DNA of 31,529 nucleotides from positions 1 to 31,529 of the forward strand of contig JAOXYB010027844.1 in NCBI GenBank assembly GCA_028565635.1, given 5' to 3'. Positions 12,901-23,050 of the stretch are shown one piece after another. A program made the translations under genes and the position numbers. The notes beneath the pieces were generated by a model. It did no database searches. It worked only from the letters and a program-made list of their open reading frames with translations, and was not told where the DNA came from. Origin of the DNA: Phoronis ovalis (lineage: Eukaryota > Phoronida > Phoronidae). Positions within the stretch are counted from its first letter, which is position 1; each line of letters starts with the position of its first letter.

Positions 12901-15900
12901 AAGTTTCTTTTACTGATTTGCTAGTTTTACTGTATAACCATCGGGCATGTAAATCAATGAAAAAATGTTGTTTCATTAACAACAGTAGTACATCTCACTG
13001 ATTAAAGTAATTTTAAAAAATCCAGAGGGACTTGAGGAAGACTAAAATATGTTTAGACTGATACCAACCATTAAAATAAGTTTAGCTTAATGATCAAGGT
13101 TATAGAGTTATATAACATTCAACAAAAAATTGAGATCTTCCGGGTCACATAGCAACTCCTATTGTTTAACAGTATCTTTACAGTAACTGTCTGATGATTC
13201 ATGAAATATGTCTTCGACAATAATCTTGTATATAGTTACATGTTTACTTCAGAGTGCTATCCATGTTTCTTCCTGTACAAAATGTTTTTGTCTATATCTT
13301 GGAAACTCTGATACATATAGAGAAAGAGTTCCAAGTCAAAAGATAAGGTCAAGTTTGATTTTGACTTAGGTCACTTCTAATATCGCTATCTGGTGGCCAT
13401 GTTTGTTCTGCAATAAGATGTTTCGATCTATTTCTTGAAAACTCAGATAAATAAGGGCCAAAGCAGGTCAAGTTTGAATTTGACCTAAATCACTTCAAAT
13501 AAAGCTGACTGGTGGTCTATTTTTTCTCGCTATGCTATTTGTGCCCATATCTTGAAAACTCTAATAGACAGGGACAGCATTGCAATCCGACCATCTCATT
13601 TGCGATGAATGTGCATCCGATGAACATTAGAGCTTGATAAGCTTATGGCCTTTGACCTCTTTTAAACCTTAATTATATTTTTTTCAATTCAATTTTTTTT
13701 CTTTTTTTATCATGTTGTTGGTTTTGTTTAAATTATTATTAATAGAAAGTAACAAAAAAAAATCGTCATTGATTGTAGGCTATAGCATCGTAACCGTTCA
13801 AAATACAACCACAAATATTACATATAGGTTTATAATCATGTCACATCTGAAGAGCACATGACCTTGACTATCAATTTCAAGGTCAAATCACTTTTTAATA
13901 TGCTGCAGGCGAGATACATGATTCCGCGGAACTGTTGTTCTTTCAGAAAAATACTTTCACCCTATACAATGGTTATGCCCATTTAATCTAAACCATCTCG
14001 TAATTATAGGCTGTCCTAAAAACAGTTTCATTTAAAAGTGGCCATGTGTAAAATGATGGGTTTCAAGTGACAAATAAATTAGTAGTAATTAATTTTAACA
14101 TTCATCAATGGCTTTTCACTAGAATTGATTCTTGATAAAGTTCTTTTTATCTTCTCTGTATTCATTATTAATTTATATTCTGTGTGGCATCAGATAAGTA
14201 AAGTAGTGTTACATAGTTGTTGAGAGTTAGATAGAATTAGGTTCACAAATAGTTTAAATTAGATTTTTCAATTTAAAGGAATCTCTTGCTTCAAGCTATT
14301 TTCGTTTTGACTGTTCCATCACATACTTTACCATCAAGGAAATGCAACCTTGTATTGTTGTATTATTTCATATATGATGTAACATTTTGTAACAAGGACA
14401 TTAGTTATGCAGCAAAGGCATTACCACATTAGCTTAAACTGCAGTGGGAATTTTTGTGAAAATTTAATCTATGTCATTATCATATCAACATAAATCGTTC
14501 ATATTCTAAAATTTTGAATGTTCCCACTGCAGTTCAAGCTAATCCAGTAATGCCTTTGTTGCATAACTAATGGTCTCATTATAAAATGCGATGTCACAAA
14601 TGAAATACCACTGTACCACAGGTTCACATTTCATTGTAAACGATAGTAAAGTTTTGTTAACTGGCATGTATGGTGGTCAATAGCAGAAGGCTAATGATTG
14701 CTTTATTATATTAACAAGTAAGGTAACCCCCAGTGGATCTTGTATTATAAACATTGTCTTAAAATTGAGTTGTCATATTCGTAGGAAAAATCAGAATTTC
14801 ATTAAATAAAAAATATTTTAAGCTATCACTGAAAATAAATTACATGTTAGATGATATGTGTGGATTTGATGTTAGGACAAACCTGCAGTTTTGTTTTGAA
14901 GTCTTTCTTTATGTATGAAAGAATATTTCAAAAATATTTTTGTTTGTGTAACTGATTTATTACCTATTGGTTTTAGTGTTGTGGCTATTTGTTATTACAT
15001 TTTTTGATGTCTAGTCCTGGTCATAAGGTCAGCACGCTTTTGCCTAAATAAAAGAAATAATGTTTTCTGTCTCACATTTCCTTTCAACCCGTCTACGCCT
15101 AGGTGAGGTCTTTCACGTAGTTAGCCTTTTCCGGATAATCAATTTAATTCTATGCCCTAAGTAAATGTACTCTATTGTTATTTTAGTGTTATTATGATAT
15201 AACAACAGATTTTTTTTCTTGTTTTTCTTGTATTCGGTTTAACCACATCCTGTGGTTATAGTTATGTATAAATTATTTGTTTCTTTTAATTTTTGTAATA
15301 TGAATGTCGGCTGCATATTTTTGTTCGGGTTAGCTGGTACATTTGGAGTACAATTTTCTGTATGGCTTGATATGCACAAAATAATGTTCTTTATAGATTG
15401 CACCAGTTTTGGTCTTTCAGTGCTGGCCATTGTATTAAAAAAAAAACAAGAAACTAAAACTGCATATTAATGTAAATCTTGTGTAAGCGTTTCATCTTAT
15501 TTAATATAAATATCTTTTTTGAGCAGTGCTCTTTATAGCATAATATTATGTTAACAATGTTCTGACGTAAACGATTTTAGATTTGCAGTACTGTCTTTGC
15601 CGGTATCTTTATTTTTAATCCACTAGTCAGCCGTATTTTGCTCTGTTGTCATATGGTATCAAGCATAAAACATGATTGTTATAGTAAGTACTGAATGGCC
15701 AATAATACCACTATAATTAATATATATACTCGATTTTGGATGTCATATGTCCTGTCAAAATACAACCATAAATATTACATATAGACTTATAACCATGTCA
15801 CATCTGAAGACCACATGACCTTGACTATCAATTTTAAGGACAAATCACATGCTGCTGTTCTTCTAGCAAAATACTTTCACAATGGTCATGCCCATTTAAT

Positions 15901-16421
15901 CTAAACCATCTCGTAAAGCTATCATCAAGTGAAGTAGCATTTTGATACTTGAATTGTCGTTTTCTGTCTCTATTTATGTTCCATTTTTCTGCAGAAAAAA
16001 TCCTCAGCACTTTAAGGACTATAAACATACAAAGAAAACAGACAGGCCAAAAAGAGAAGCTGCTGCTAAAGGTTGGTATAAGGGTCTTGCTTTTTTCAGA
16101 ATTTTACATTTTTCAAGTTCATACGCTATTTCTTAAGGATTCTTTTGCAACTTGGTAGGTACTCTAGCTTTCTTTTCTTTTCCTTGATTTCTTGAAGATA
16201 TTTTAAGACTGTGTGCATTTATTGTTTCATTTAAAACCCATCCAACTTATTGATAGCCATACCATACAAATATTGTTGCTTGCTTTGGAAATTAATAAAC
16301 TATATAACATTGTAGCCTATCCGTATCCAATGTTGATTAATTTTTTTTTTCAGCTAAACCCATTGTAGATGATGCTGATGAAGCTGGAGATCTAGACATG
16401 AGTGTTGAAGAAGTTGATTAG
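6935..16421 (+). CDS. APLF: APLF (aprataxin and PNK-like factor): FHA + Ku-binding motif + tandem PBZ fingers
   Basis: Twelve coding exons join in frame: 6935-7048, 7427-7501, 7795-8011, 8796-8911, 9259-9466, 9792-9992, 10441-10607, 11371-11391 (21-nt microexon, least certain), 11530-11723, 12192-12323, 15995-16071 and 16354-16421. The product is 529 residues (human APLF 511). FHA domain ~1-110: GETVIGRGELLG, KRVSRNHG, THSNPCFY. Ku-binding motif at 195-204: KTRKLPDWML. The linker ~205-425 is rich in Arg/Gly, basic AT-hook-like and acidic patches. PBZ1 at 430-449 is C-x5-C-x6-H-x5-H and is followed by PGDSDY as in human APLF. PBZ2 at 474-493 has the same spacing. The C-terminus is short and acidic. 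The family joins Ku, XRCC4/XRCC1, poly(ADP-ribose) and histones during double-strand break end joining in the nucleus. The ATG at 6935 is chosen because it is followed directly by the FHA strand. Confidence 0.93.
7795..8011 (+). other. APLF: APLF exon 3: second half of the FHA domain
   Basis: This exon starts after TTTTCAG, opens with THSNPCFY and ends in phase 1 before GTTTGT. THxNPCFY is a strongly conserved stretch of the APLF/PNKP/aprataxin FHA class. The end of the exon (~residues 110-136) is low-complexity and rich in Lys, Asn and Glu, marking the end of the folded FHA domain. Confidence 0.88.
9259..9992 (+). other. APLF: APLF exons 5-6: Arg/Gly-rich and AT-hook-like linker
   Basis: After the Ku-binding motif the exons read KKGRGRGKGRGE, then GRGRPAAVPVRRKK across the exon 5/6 junction, then alternating acidic (SEDEDLSEEEEEF) and basic (KPRRKTPRKRGKK) blocks and DSDDEYTSPSRPRRQ. 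The GRGRP core is that of an AT-hook. Such basic blocks usually bind DNA or nucleic acid and provide nuclear import signals. This is read directly from the sequence; the binding role is inferred. Confidence 0.7.
9319..9348 (+). other. APLF: Ku-binding motif (A-KBM) of APLF
   Basis: Exon 5 encodes KTRKLPDWML at residues 195-204. Vertebrate APLF carries a basic-x-x-Pro-x-Trp-Met-Leu peptide at nearly the same distance from the N-terminus (about residues 182-191), which docks on Ku80. Conservation of the Pro, Trp, Met and Leu here inside an otherwise unconserved linker supports both the orthology and retained Ku binding. Confidence 0.82.
11371..11391 (+). other. APLF: Candidate 21-nt microexon of APLF
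   Basis: The sequence TGTCCCCTACGACGAAATGTG is bounded by an acceptor (GATTTTGCAG) and a donor (GTAAGC). It is 21 nt, phase 0 on both sides, and joins exon 7 (ending KKAK) to exon 9 (starting GGAGGRRGRP), adding CPLRRNV. Leaving it out also keeps the frame, so it may be alternative or may not be an exon at all. Confidence 0.45.
11685..11723 (+). other. APLF: PBZ zinc finger 1, first half (end of APLF exon 9)
   Basis: Exon 9 ends RQICEYGKDCY with the Arg codon split by the intron. The finger is completed by exon 10 (KNDAHFKDFIH), giving C430, C436, H443, H449 with spacing C-x5-C-x6-H-x5-H, the poly(ADP-ribose)-binding zinc finger signature. The Tyr-Arg after the second Cys is the known ADP-ribose contact pair. 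Confidence 0.9.
12192..12323 (+). other. APLF: APLF exon 10: end of PBZ1, inter-finger acidic spacer, start of PBZ2
   Basis: The exon starts with the second half of PBZ1, continues PGDSDYPSEGDDDDGASSD as an acidic spacer, and ends with CEYGEDCY of PBZ2, again splitting the Arg codon. Both fingers are therefore split by an intron at exactly the same codon and phase, the trace of an ancient finger-plus-intron duplication. The spacer is 24 residues from the last His of PBZ1 to the first Cys of PBZ2. Confidence 0.9.
13284..13580. repeat. Degenerate tandem repeat (~2.3 units of ~120-135 bp)
   Basis: Three starts of the same unit are visible in APLF intron 10: TATATCTTGGAAACTCTGAT (~13296), TATTTCTTGAAAACTCAGAT (~13427) and CATATCTTGAAAACTCTAAT (~13545). 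Each full unit also has GGTCAAGTTTGA...TTTGACY and a CTGGTGG box. Units are diverged, so this is old satellite-like or element-derived DNA. Confidence 0.6.
13798..14003. repeat. Dispersed repeat, copy 1
   Basis: It begins TCAAAATACAACCACAAATA and ends TAAACCATCTCGTAA. It recurs at 15755-15916 with about 44 nt deleted. It contains TGACCTTGA at 13859-13867 and its inverted copy TCAAGGTCA at 13877-13885. No coding potential. Confidence 0.8.
14326..14651. repeat. Large imperfect palindrome (foldback/MITE-like) in APLF intron 10
   Basis: Core arms 14399-14450 and 14521-14572 (52 bp) are inverted copies with 47 of 52 positions identical (CATTAGTTATGC...CTGCAGTGGGAA). Weaker inverted similarity extends outward to CTTTACCATC at 14326 and GATAGTAAAG ending at 14651. 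The loop is about 70 nt. No reading frame is present. This is consistent with a non-autonomous foldback element; no clear target-site duplication is seen. Confidence 0.7.
15755..15916. repeat. Dispersed repeat, copy 2 (internal deletion)
   Basis: Same orientation and high similarity to 13798-14003 at both ends. The middle part between the AAATCAC block and the CTTCTAG block is shortened by about 44 nt. The second TCAAGGTCA arm is mutated here. It ends 78 bp before APLF exon 11. Confidence 0.8.
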
Positions 16422-17100
16422 ATCATCAAAGAATGGCTCAACATTTTATTATTTCAAAGCTATATGTTTTGGTCATAATTATGATAATAATAAACCATAA
16501 CAGGTCCAGTGGCTGGTCAAAACCAGCAGTTGAATTGCTGCTCTCTTGCTTTAGAGATAAGGTTGGTATTTACTTTCAATTTAGAAATACTATGAAAATA
16601 AAAAGAATGTAAACCTTAGTGGAGGAATTTTGAGTAAAATAGATTATTTCTATTTTGTATATTATGTATTAAGTTTTGTTAGAGATGGCTGTTTTTGCAA
16701 GTCATTAACAACTCTTGTATCTGGAGATAGAAATGTTGTAGATGCTTTGTCTTCGCCCAACTTGTGGTGCAATATCAGATTTCAATACTGAAATTGCAGG
16801 GAACTGTAAATGAGAATCTGCGGCCATTGGCTTAGAGAGAGCTGTGTTTAGATACAGCATCTGATTTACTTCATTGCATTTTATGTATTGGAAATAGTGT
16901 TTACATTGTAGTTATAACTACGTTTTGTCAGCTTTTGTACTGGTAGTTTTATATAACTTATAATGAAAAATTTGCTCCGACAGTTATATTGGCGGTGTTT
17001 TATTCATTGTATTTTGTTTTAGTTCTGCGGTGTGTACACGATACCCTGATATGTTTATACTATTGTCTGAATAAATCTAGTCTTGTTGGATTATATTATG
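16422..17100 (+). terminator. APLF: APLF 3' UTR with candidate poly(A) signals
   Basis: AATAAA occurs at 16489-16494, 68 bp after the stop, and again at 17070-17075 followed by a T/G-rich stretch (AGTCTTGTTGG). Either could end the transcript; the second has the better downstream element. No coding signal is seen in between. Confidence 0.5.
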
Positions 17101-18231
17101 TTATATTCCTTGATACTTGCAACTAGTATAGTTGTATGTAGACGGTTTACTGTGCTTGTCCGAATTATTAGTTTCACTTGTACTTGTAGATTTTATAATG
17201 CAAAGTGAAAAAAATATAGCAGTTTTGTTGTATTTTTACCTTATGATATTTTGCTTGGTTGTTTTGTCTACAAAGTGTTGACTAGAACACATTCCAGGCT
17301 AATTTTAATATGATGAAAAATGAAAATAATGATATCCACTGGATGTTTTCTAATATGACAGTGACCCATAGATAAATGTTCCAAAATAAAAGTATTATTC
17401 ATTTTTTCTTCATGTTACAAAAAGAAATGAAAACCACTGCAACCCTGGTAAGTTCATAATGAATTTGCTATTTTGCCTGGGGAGATTATTTCATATGCTT
17501 TGAATTACCTGAACGCTAACTAAACAAACTTAGTTTTAGAATATATATCCTTAGCTGTTTCAGTTATTGGTGTTATAAACAGAGAACAGTAATCGCGTTT
17601 TTGTGGCAACTTATAAATGCTTGGATTTTTCATTGTTTCATTTTTGCACTGTTGTGTAGTTGCAAACAAAATAATGATTTAATTAACATAAAATTTAATA
17701 AATATCTACAAAATATTACCTAGTTGAAACACCATATTCATTAAAGGGATATTAGCCCTCTCGTACAGCAATGCTCTATGAAAATGAAAACGAAAACCAG
17801 GGAAAATATAAATCTAACTAAAGCAAATCATAAAAGCCAAGTGCTCATGCGAGGGCCGTCTACAAGAACAGAAAATTACCAGGGCGCAGTGTCCCGGGCA
17901 CAATGCATTCATTGTCATCTTAACAGTAATGTTGCATGCACACAATATACAGATTCTTGCAGGTTATTTAAATGCAAATTACACGCACATTAGCCAGACA
18001 TTTTTATGAATATTATTAAGCTAAATAAAGTAATAAATGGCCAACTAAACATATTTAGAAGTGTGAAATGTATTAATGAATATACTACCATTATTAGCTG
18101 TGCTTGACCTAGCTTAATTATATCAGAAGAAAAGAAAGTCACAAGAAATGGGTCAGATCAAATAAATCTTACTCCAAAGGTTAGCAATCATGAAATGTGT
18201 TCAATAAGAATTAAAAGGCAGTTACTTGTGC
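17101..18231. other. Intergenic, no supported gene
   Basis: AT-rich DNA with no spliced coding pattern. A short GC-richer patch lies at ~17845-17900 (around GAGGGCCGTC and GTGTCCCGGGC), with no recognisable product on either strand. Confidence 0.6.
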
Positions 18232-18276
18232 CTAGGATATATAAAACTCTAAGTCTTCGAGTTTTATATATCCTAG
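18232..18276. repeat. Perfect inverted repeat, 18-bp arms
   Basis: CTAGGATATATAAAACTC (18232-18249) is followed by a 9-nt spacer and then its exact reverse complement (18259-18276). It could be a hairpin or the remains of a small inverted-repeat element. There is no T-run on either side, so it is not terminator-like. Confidence 0.85.
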
Positions 18277-18780
18277 CTTGAGCTAAATGCATTCAAGGAA
18301 CACACAGATTGTTATCATTCATAAGAACAGTCTTTTACGCATTGTCTATTCTCCAAAAATAGAATCGACGTTCATAGTTCAGTGTATTAATACTTAATTA
18401 CAATTTTTGGGCGTTACTGTTTGGGTTTTCTTACTACTTATACTACTTATTTAACTATGTTAATAAAATTTATTAAATTTCTATCCGTAATTGAATGGAA
18501 CAATGGTTTTAAATAAAAGATCGTAAATCTGACACTTTGGAACATAATATTATCTAGTTACGTTGCTTCTTCAAAGGAGTTGACAAAGATGATACCCTAT
18601 TACCCGAGTTGATAAAAAAACTATAAAACTTCGCTCCGAATCCTTTTTTATGACCGGTTAAATTCTACATACAGGTAATGATGTTTTGACGAAGAGTCGA
18701 CTCATCATACGATAGACTGTGTAATTTACGCATGCGAGAAAATGACTTCCTCGTTATTGCTGTAATCTTTTTGCTGTTAT
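18277..18780. other. Intergenic, nothing recognised
   Basis: AT-rich sequence without coding, RNA-gene or repeat signals that I can support. Confidence 0.6.
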
Positions 18781-18993
18781 TTATTGTTGATTTAATTTTT
18801 GTAACTGTTCGGTCAAGTAATTAATTGAAATATTTGACGTTTCTGTGTCACGGTGAGTCTCATATATGTTTGATCTTTGCCCTGTAACGCCGCAAGGTAA
18901 CCCTTGAGATGTATAATAAAACAGTATGCCACGAGTGGAATTTGCTAGGTCTTCTCCGGGTTTCCTCACTTCACTTGTTTTTTTATCTTCCAT
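18781..18993 (-). CDS. Small open reading frame of unknown function
   Basis: The frame opens with an ATG in a good animal context (A at -3, G at +4) and encodes 70 residues, MEDKKTSEVRKPGED at the start and TEQLQKLNQQ at the end, before TAA. It is hydrophilic, with no signal peptide, membrane segment or known motif. It lies downstream of another minus-strand open segment at 19157-19345, with no convincing splice signals joining them. It may be a short gene, an exon or chance. I do not recognise it. Confidence 0.25.
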   Translation of the reverse strand: MEDKKTSEVRKPGEDLANSTRGILFYYTSQGLPCGVTGQRSNIYETHRDTETSNISINYLTEQLQKLNQQ

Positions 18994-19156
18994 TGTTATT
19001 GTTTATGTTTTTATTGCTACATATTATATGCTTGAGCTTTTGAAGTCAAAAGAAAAGCAATAAAAAGTTGATTTTAAATAAGTAAAAGCATGTTATTTTA
19101 TAAAAATAAAACCAACGTCATCGTGTATAGAATGCGGCTGCATGACAAACCTTTTA

Positions 19157-19345
19157 TCAATTATTACAGTGTAAAGGCCGCCGAATTCTCGCACCACTCA
19201 TTATGTGATGTCCTGCCTTTTTTATATTTGCGTTTATGAGCTGGTTATTGTCCCCTGTTGATGCAACTCGTAAATCTTGTTGAATAAAGCTTTTCCCTAT
19301 TAAAAACTCTTTGAAATTTCTAAGTTTGGTACTATCGGAGTAAGC
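19157..19345 (-). CDS. Possible terminal exon of an unrecognised gene
   Basis: A strong acceptor (pyrimidine-rich run ending ATCTGTCAG) precedes a phase-0 open segment of 62 codons plus stop, starting AYSDSTKLRNFKEFL and ending RIRRPLHCNN. Composition looks protein-like (charged and polar). No upstream exon to join was found in the window. The family is unknown, and a chance open segment cannot be ruled out. Confidence 0.25.
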   Translation of the reverse strand, partial: AYSDSTKLRNFKEFLIGKSFIQQDLRVASTGDNNQLINANIKKAGHHIMSGARIRRPLHCNN

Positions 19346-21898
19346 CTGACAGATAAAAAAAATGGTAAACAGTGCATATTGTGCTTTAAAGCAAAGTGTC
19401 TGTAAAAAAACAAAGATTGTCTTTTTTCTGATTCTATCCTTGATTATGTGGTAAAAAAAGTAATGACGTTGGTGATGAATATTATCCTTTGCACAGTACA
19501 AAATGGAATAGGTCTAGAACCAGGTGTATAAAAATAGTGACGGAATAAGCCCAGTCTACCTTCTACAATAGAGGTTATAAATAAATGTACTTTGTAAGTG
19601 AATATAATATATTTCAGTCGCCTCACTAATGTAGATATCTATCATAATAATCTCAATGGAAAAAACTCGGTGATGTGAGTATTATGGGCAAATCAGCCTT
19701 ACAATAATATATTAAAATACGATTGATATGAGGCGGTTTTCCCTTCGTTCAAAGCAGGAAGGTAAACAAAGTAGTCGGTGAACAGGTGCATCAGAAGGGA
19801 AATATCAATAGATAGTATACAATAGTGGAAATGGTCTAGAAAAGTGTAGTTTGTGATACGATTAAAAATGAAAGGAAAGCGAACACTAAGCCATGGGAAA
19901 ATGTACTGTCCTTGTGTGCAAAGAACTAAAATGGAAAATTTGGCAAATTTCCAAAGTCATCCAAGTCAACTTCATGATTTTTTATTAATGAAATAATGAA
20001 TGCATGTTACTTATTCACCGGGGTTTGAATAGCGAGAAACTATAATAATTACGTATGGCATTTCACGTGGCTGTTACGGGTGGCATTGTAAAGTTAAGTG
20101 CCCTGGTTAACTGCTATTTTCCATTAGTGATTTCATTATATGAAAGCAGTATATTAAAAATGACTTTCGTGAGTGTTATCTGTATAACTATCGGGTATTC
20201 CTAACAGTTATTACATTGATTATGTCAGTGACGACATCCGAGAGAATAGTCGGCACAACAGGACTGATATATTAGATACTGGGGGCTATCACGCGTGACT
20301 ACCACAGTATGGAGTTCAGATGAGCAACGTACTATAATCAACTTCATTTAACTCTTATTAAAGGTGATTTTCAAGCCTCGCCATTGCAAGTTATTGTTAG
20401 TCAACTCACCGGAAAATGTACAGTTTTTGTTCGTCTTGATTAATTCACAAACTTCAGTAATGATAACCTTTCATCTGAATTCATTCATAATCGTGATTAT
20501 TTTAAATAATAAACTAGGTTGATATAACAAATAAAAGCCCTGTGGCTATTTTTTCGCCTATTGTATAACGTGACCACGAATATGCCCAAGATTTTTTCAT
20601 TTTCTTTAATGAAAAGTAACATAGCTTCTGGCGTTCAAGAAATCGTTGCGCATCCTAGTACTTTAATAAAAGATCTGCTAAATGTAGGATTGGCTATAAA
20701 TAGTATTTAATATATCCAACGGCAAAGAAATATATTATGCAACTCTCAGCACGGGTCTCTACATTTCCTAATACAATTAAATTTTTTACACCACGCATTT
20801 TTTACCTTGAAAAACACAATGTGTATTTAATACATATTGCTTTATTGCAATGCTTACTGCATGGAAATGCTAAGATTAGTATACTCTTCTCTGCCAACTG
20901 AGGTATCAACTATTATCGCTGACGCTTTTAAATGTTCCTTTAAAGAAAGGTAATACAGACGCCAGTTTTACTCATCCCATTCTTTCTGCTCATTCAACTT
21001 AATTATTGTGTCTGAACACATTGTACATACAAATGTATAATCTATAAATGCGTATTCCGTCATATCTTAAGTTAGGGCCAAAATAAAACGGACAACCTAT
21101 GGACGGCTAAAGACCGTAAAGAAGTGATACACTAAAGCTATTGCATCATAGGTAATTGGTGGAATAAAAGGCAGATTTTCGTGTTCTAGAAATCTTTATA
21201 TTCTATGTTGATACAAGTATACCTTATCCTCGGATTTAAAGCATAAAATTACATTTTCCACTTGACTACATGTTCTACAAATTTCTATAAACAATACCTT
21301 GAGGAAAAATTTCCAAAGGCATTATTTTTATCCTCTCATATACAAACAGAAATATTTACAGTAGTTTATAAAAATAAAAATATTTAGATTCTTTTATAAT
21401 ATAATAAAATTGTTTACAAACGTTGTCACGCTAAGTAATCTTCGTAAAAGCTAGCAATCTTCCTATACTTATATATATCACAAGAACAAAGATTTCCAGT
21501 AGCTCGACACGTAAACTTTATGTGTCGTCTATGATGTTATAACATTTATAGCCTAGATGAATTAAAGTTCCATTGAGGATAAAGCCCACATCGTACATTA
21601 TCTATTAAGGTATTGCTATAATGCCGTGTATGTATAAAAAAGCTTCCAGTTTTTACATATTTGATCAACAAATCCCTACTCGAATTGCAGGTGCATTACC
21701 ACATGTCTCTCTCCCGAAGGCGGTAAACATCGAGATGCTTTTTTTCCTATAATTATGTCCGCTTTAATCAAACAAAATGTTTTGTTATGTTATTCACTTG
21801 CCATTAACCATACAGGTGTGTGATTATATGTTTGTCACAAGCGTAATACTATAAACATTATAATTTGGCGATGGGATGAATATCTAATACTGTCTTAA
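19346..21898. other. Intergenic, nothing recognised
   Basis: About 2.5 kb of AT-rich DNA. No coding exon, RNA gene or clear repeat is supported on either strand. A CACGTG E-box occurs near 20066, but it is isolated. Confidence 0.6.
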
Positions 21899-21904
21899 TT
21901 TATT
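21899..21904 (-). terminator. Candidate poly(A) signal of the bHLH gene
   Basis: TTTATT on the plus strand reads AATAAA on the minus strand, about 246 nt after the stop codon of the bHLH gene. It is the nearest exact signal that I noticed downstream. Confidence 0.4.
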
Positions 21905-22149
21905 GACTATCACATAAATCTGAGAATATAAGTGAGAAAAGTCAGCTCTTGCTAACATCCATAAAAATTCTTTTTTACATACTCTTTCACCTTCATATGC
22001 AAAACCATATGAATTTATAAATAGTTGAAATGTTTAATGATGTTCTGTGATCATACAAAAATAAATCAATGAGAATAAAATCTGATGACATCAGCACTGT
22101 TTACTGGTATTTGCAAAAGTATATATGTACACGTATGTAGTAGCTTTTA

Positions 22150-22755
22150 TCATGACAAGAAAGAATCCTCCTTAATCAAACTGTCATCAAGCTCATCCGA
22201 TACTGATAATCGTCTATCATCAATCACAGACACTGCTGATTCCGAACTTGGGCTCTGACAACTGTCCATGTCTGAACCGCCAGAGTAAGAACTGGAGGGC
22301 AGTGTGTCTGCATCGGAATATCCAAGAATATTCCTCAGAGCGGCAATATAATTTACTGCTAATCTTAAAGTTGTGATTTTGGTAATTTTGCTGTTATCAG
22401 TAGCTGTTGCATAATCAGGTACAACATTTTTTAAAGCTTCAAAAGCTTCGTTCATGTCCTGCATTCGACTTCTTTCCCGTTTATTAGCTGATTTTCTTCT
22501 GTACTTACTCAATGGAGCTGGTTTTGTTTTCGGTTTCGGCTGCCGTGGCAACGATCTTCGTCGCTCACTTTGTATTCTGCATACAACAGACGAATCTCTC
22601 AAATTATAGTTCATAACATTTGTACGAGTTCGCTTGCTGCGTCTTATAGCAGACGGCAATTCGTTACTCTCTGTACTGCCGCTGCTGCTGCTGAATGAAT
22701 CGGAAGAGTTACTAGAATTATCTACTAGCATCGGCTCATTGGTGTCGCCTGCCAT
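22150..22755 (-). CDS. bHLH transcription factor, delilah-like
   Basis: Single-exon gene of 201 codons plus stop. The start is the ATG at 22755 (MAGDTNEPML); it is the first in-frame ATG, and the frame upstream runs back to a TAA without another. Residues 1-45 are Ser/Asn-rich and acidic, with a poly-Ser run. A basic stretch RRSKRTRTN follows. The bHLH domain is at ~85-145: basic region KYRRKSANKRERSRM with the E-box-contacting Glu, helix 1 DMNEAFEALKNVVP, loop, then helix 2 KITKITTLRLAVNYIAAL. KITTLRLA together with the KYRRK(S/T)AN basic start is typical of Drosophila delilah, a factor of muscle-attachment/tendon cells, rather than of neurogenin, NeuroD or twist. The C-tail is Ser-rich and acidic, with likely phosphorylation sites. 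Family assignment within group A bHLH is from recall of motifs; bHLH identity itself is secure. Confidence 0.88.
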   Translation of the reverse strand: MAGDTNEPMLVDNSSNSSDSFSSSSGSTESNELPSAIRRSKRTRTNVMNYNLRDSSVVCRIQSERRRSLPRQPKPKTKPAPLSKYRRKSANKRERSRMQDMNEAFEALKNVVPDYATATDNSKITKITTLRLAVNYIAALRNILGYSDADTLPSSSYSGGSDMDSCQSPSSESAVSVIDDRRLSVSDELDDSLIKEDSFLS

Positions 22756-23050
22756 TGGCTTTTTCCTCACAATTTGACAATTACTATTTAGTATACTTTT
22801 TCGAAGTAGTGTTACAACAAAGATACTGTTGTTAAGTCTTAAATGTTAACTAAGCCTGCTTAATATGAAAAAATAACTTATCCCAGCCAAACAAATCCTG
22901 GCTTGACCTCTTGGCTCCTAAATGATTATATCTCCTTGCTTTTGGTAGACTAACAACTTCAACCTTTGCAGTTAAATATCAGGCTAAAGCACAGCACTGT
23001 TCTCCCGCCGGGGAGCTAGAGTAAACTACAAATTAACTATATCAACCACC

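Larger units (their letters stand above)
12324..15994 (+). other. APLF: APLF intron 10 (3.7 kb, repeat-rich)
   Basis: Flanked by a GTAAGT donor and a TTTTTCTGCAG acceptor, it splits the Arg codon of PBZ2. It is the longest intron in the window and has collected the tandem repeat, dispersed repeat and palindrome listed separately. No coding exon is seen inside. Confidence 0.85.

Noticed and set aside
17966-17973. Octamer motif ATGCAAAT
   Set aside because: A single 8-bp match in AT-rich DNA with no promoter nearby is expected by chance.
22756-22770. Extended start of the bHLH protein (five extra residues)
   Set aside because: The extension would start at a GTG; the first ATG in frame is at 22755.
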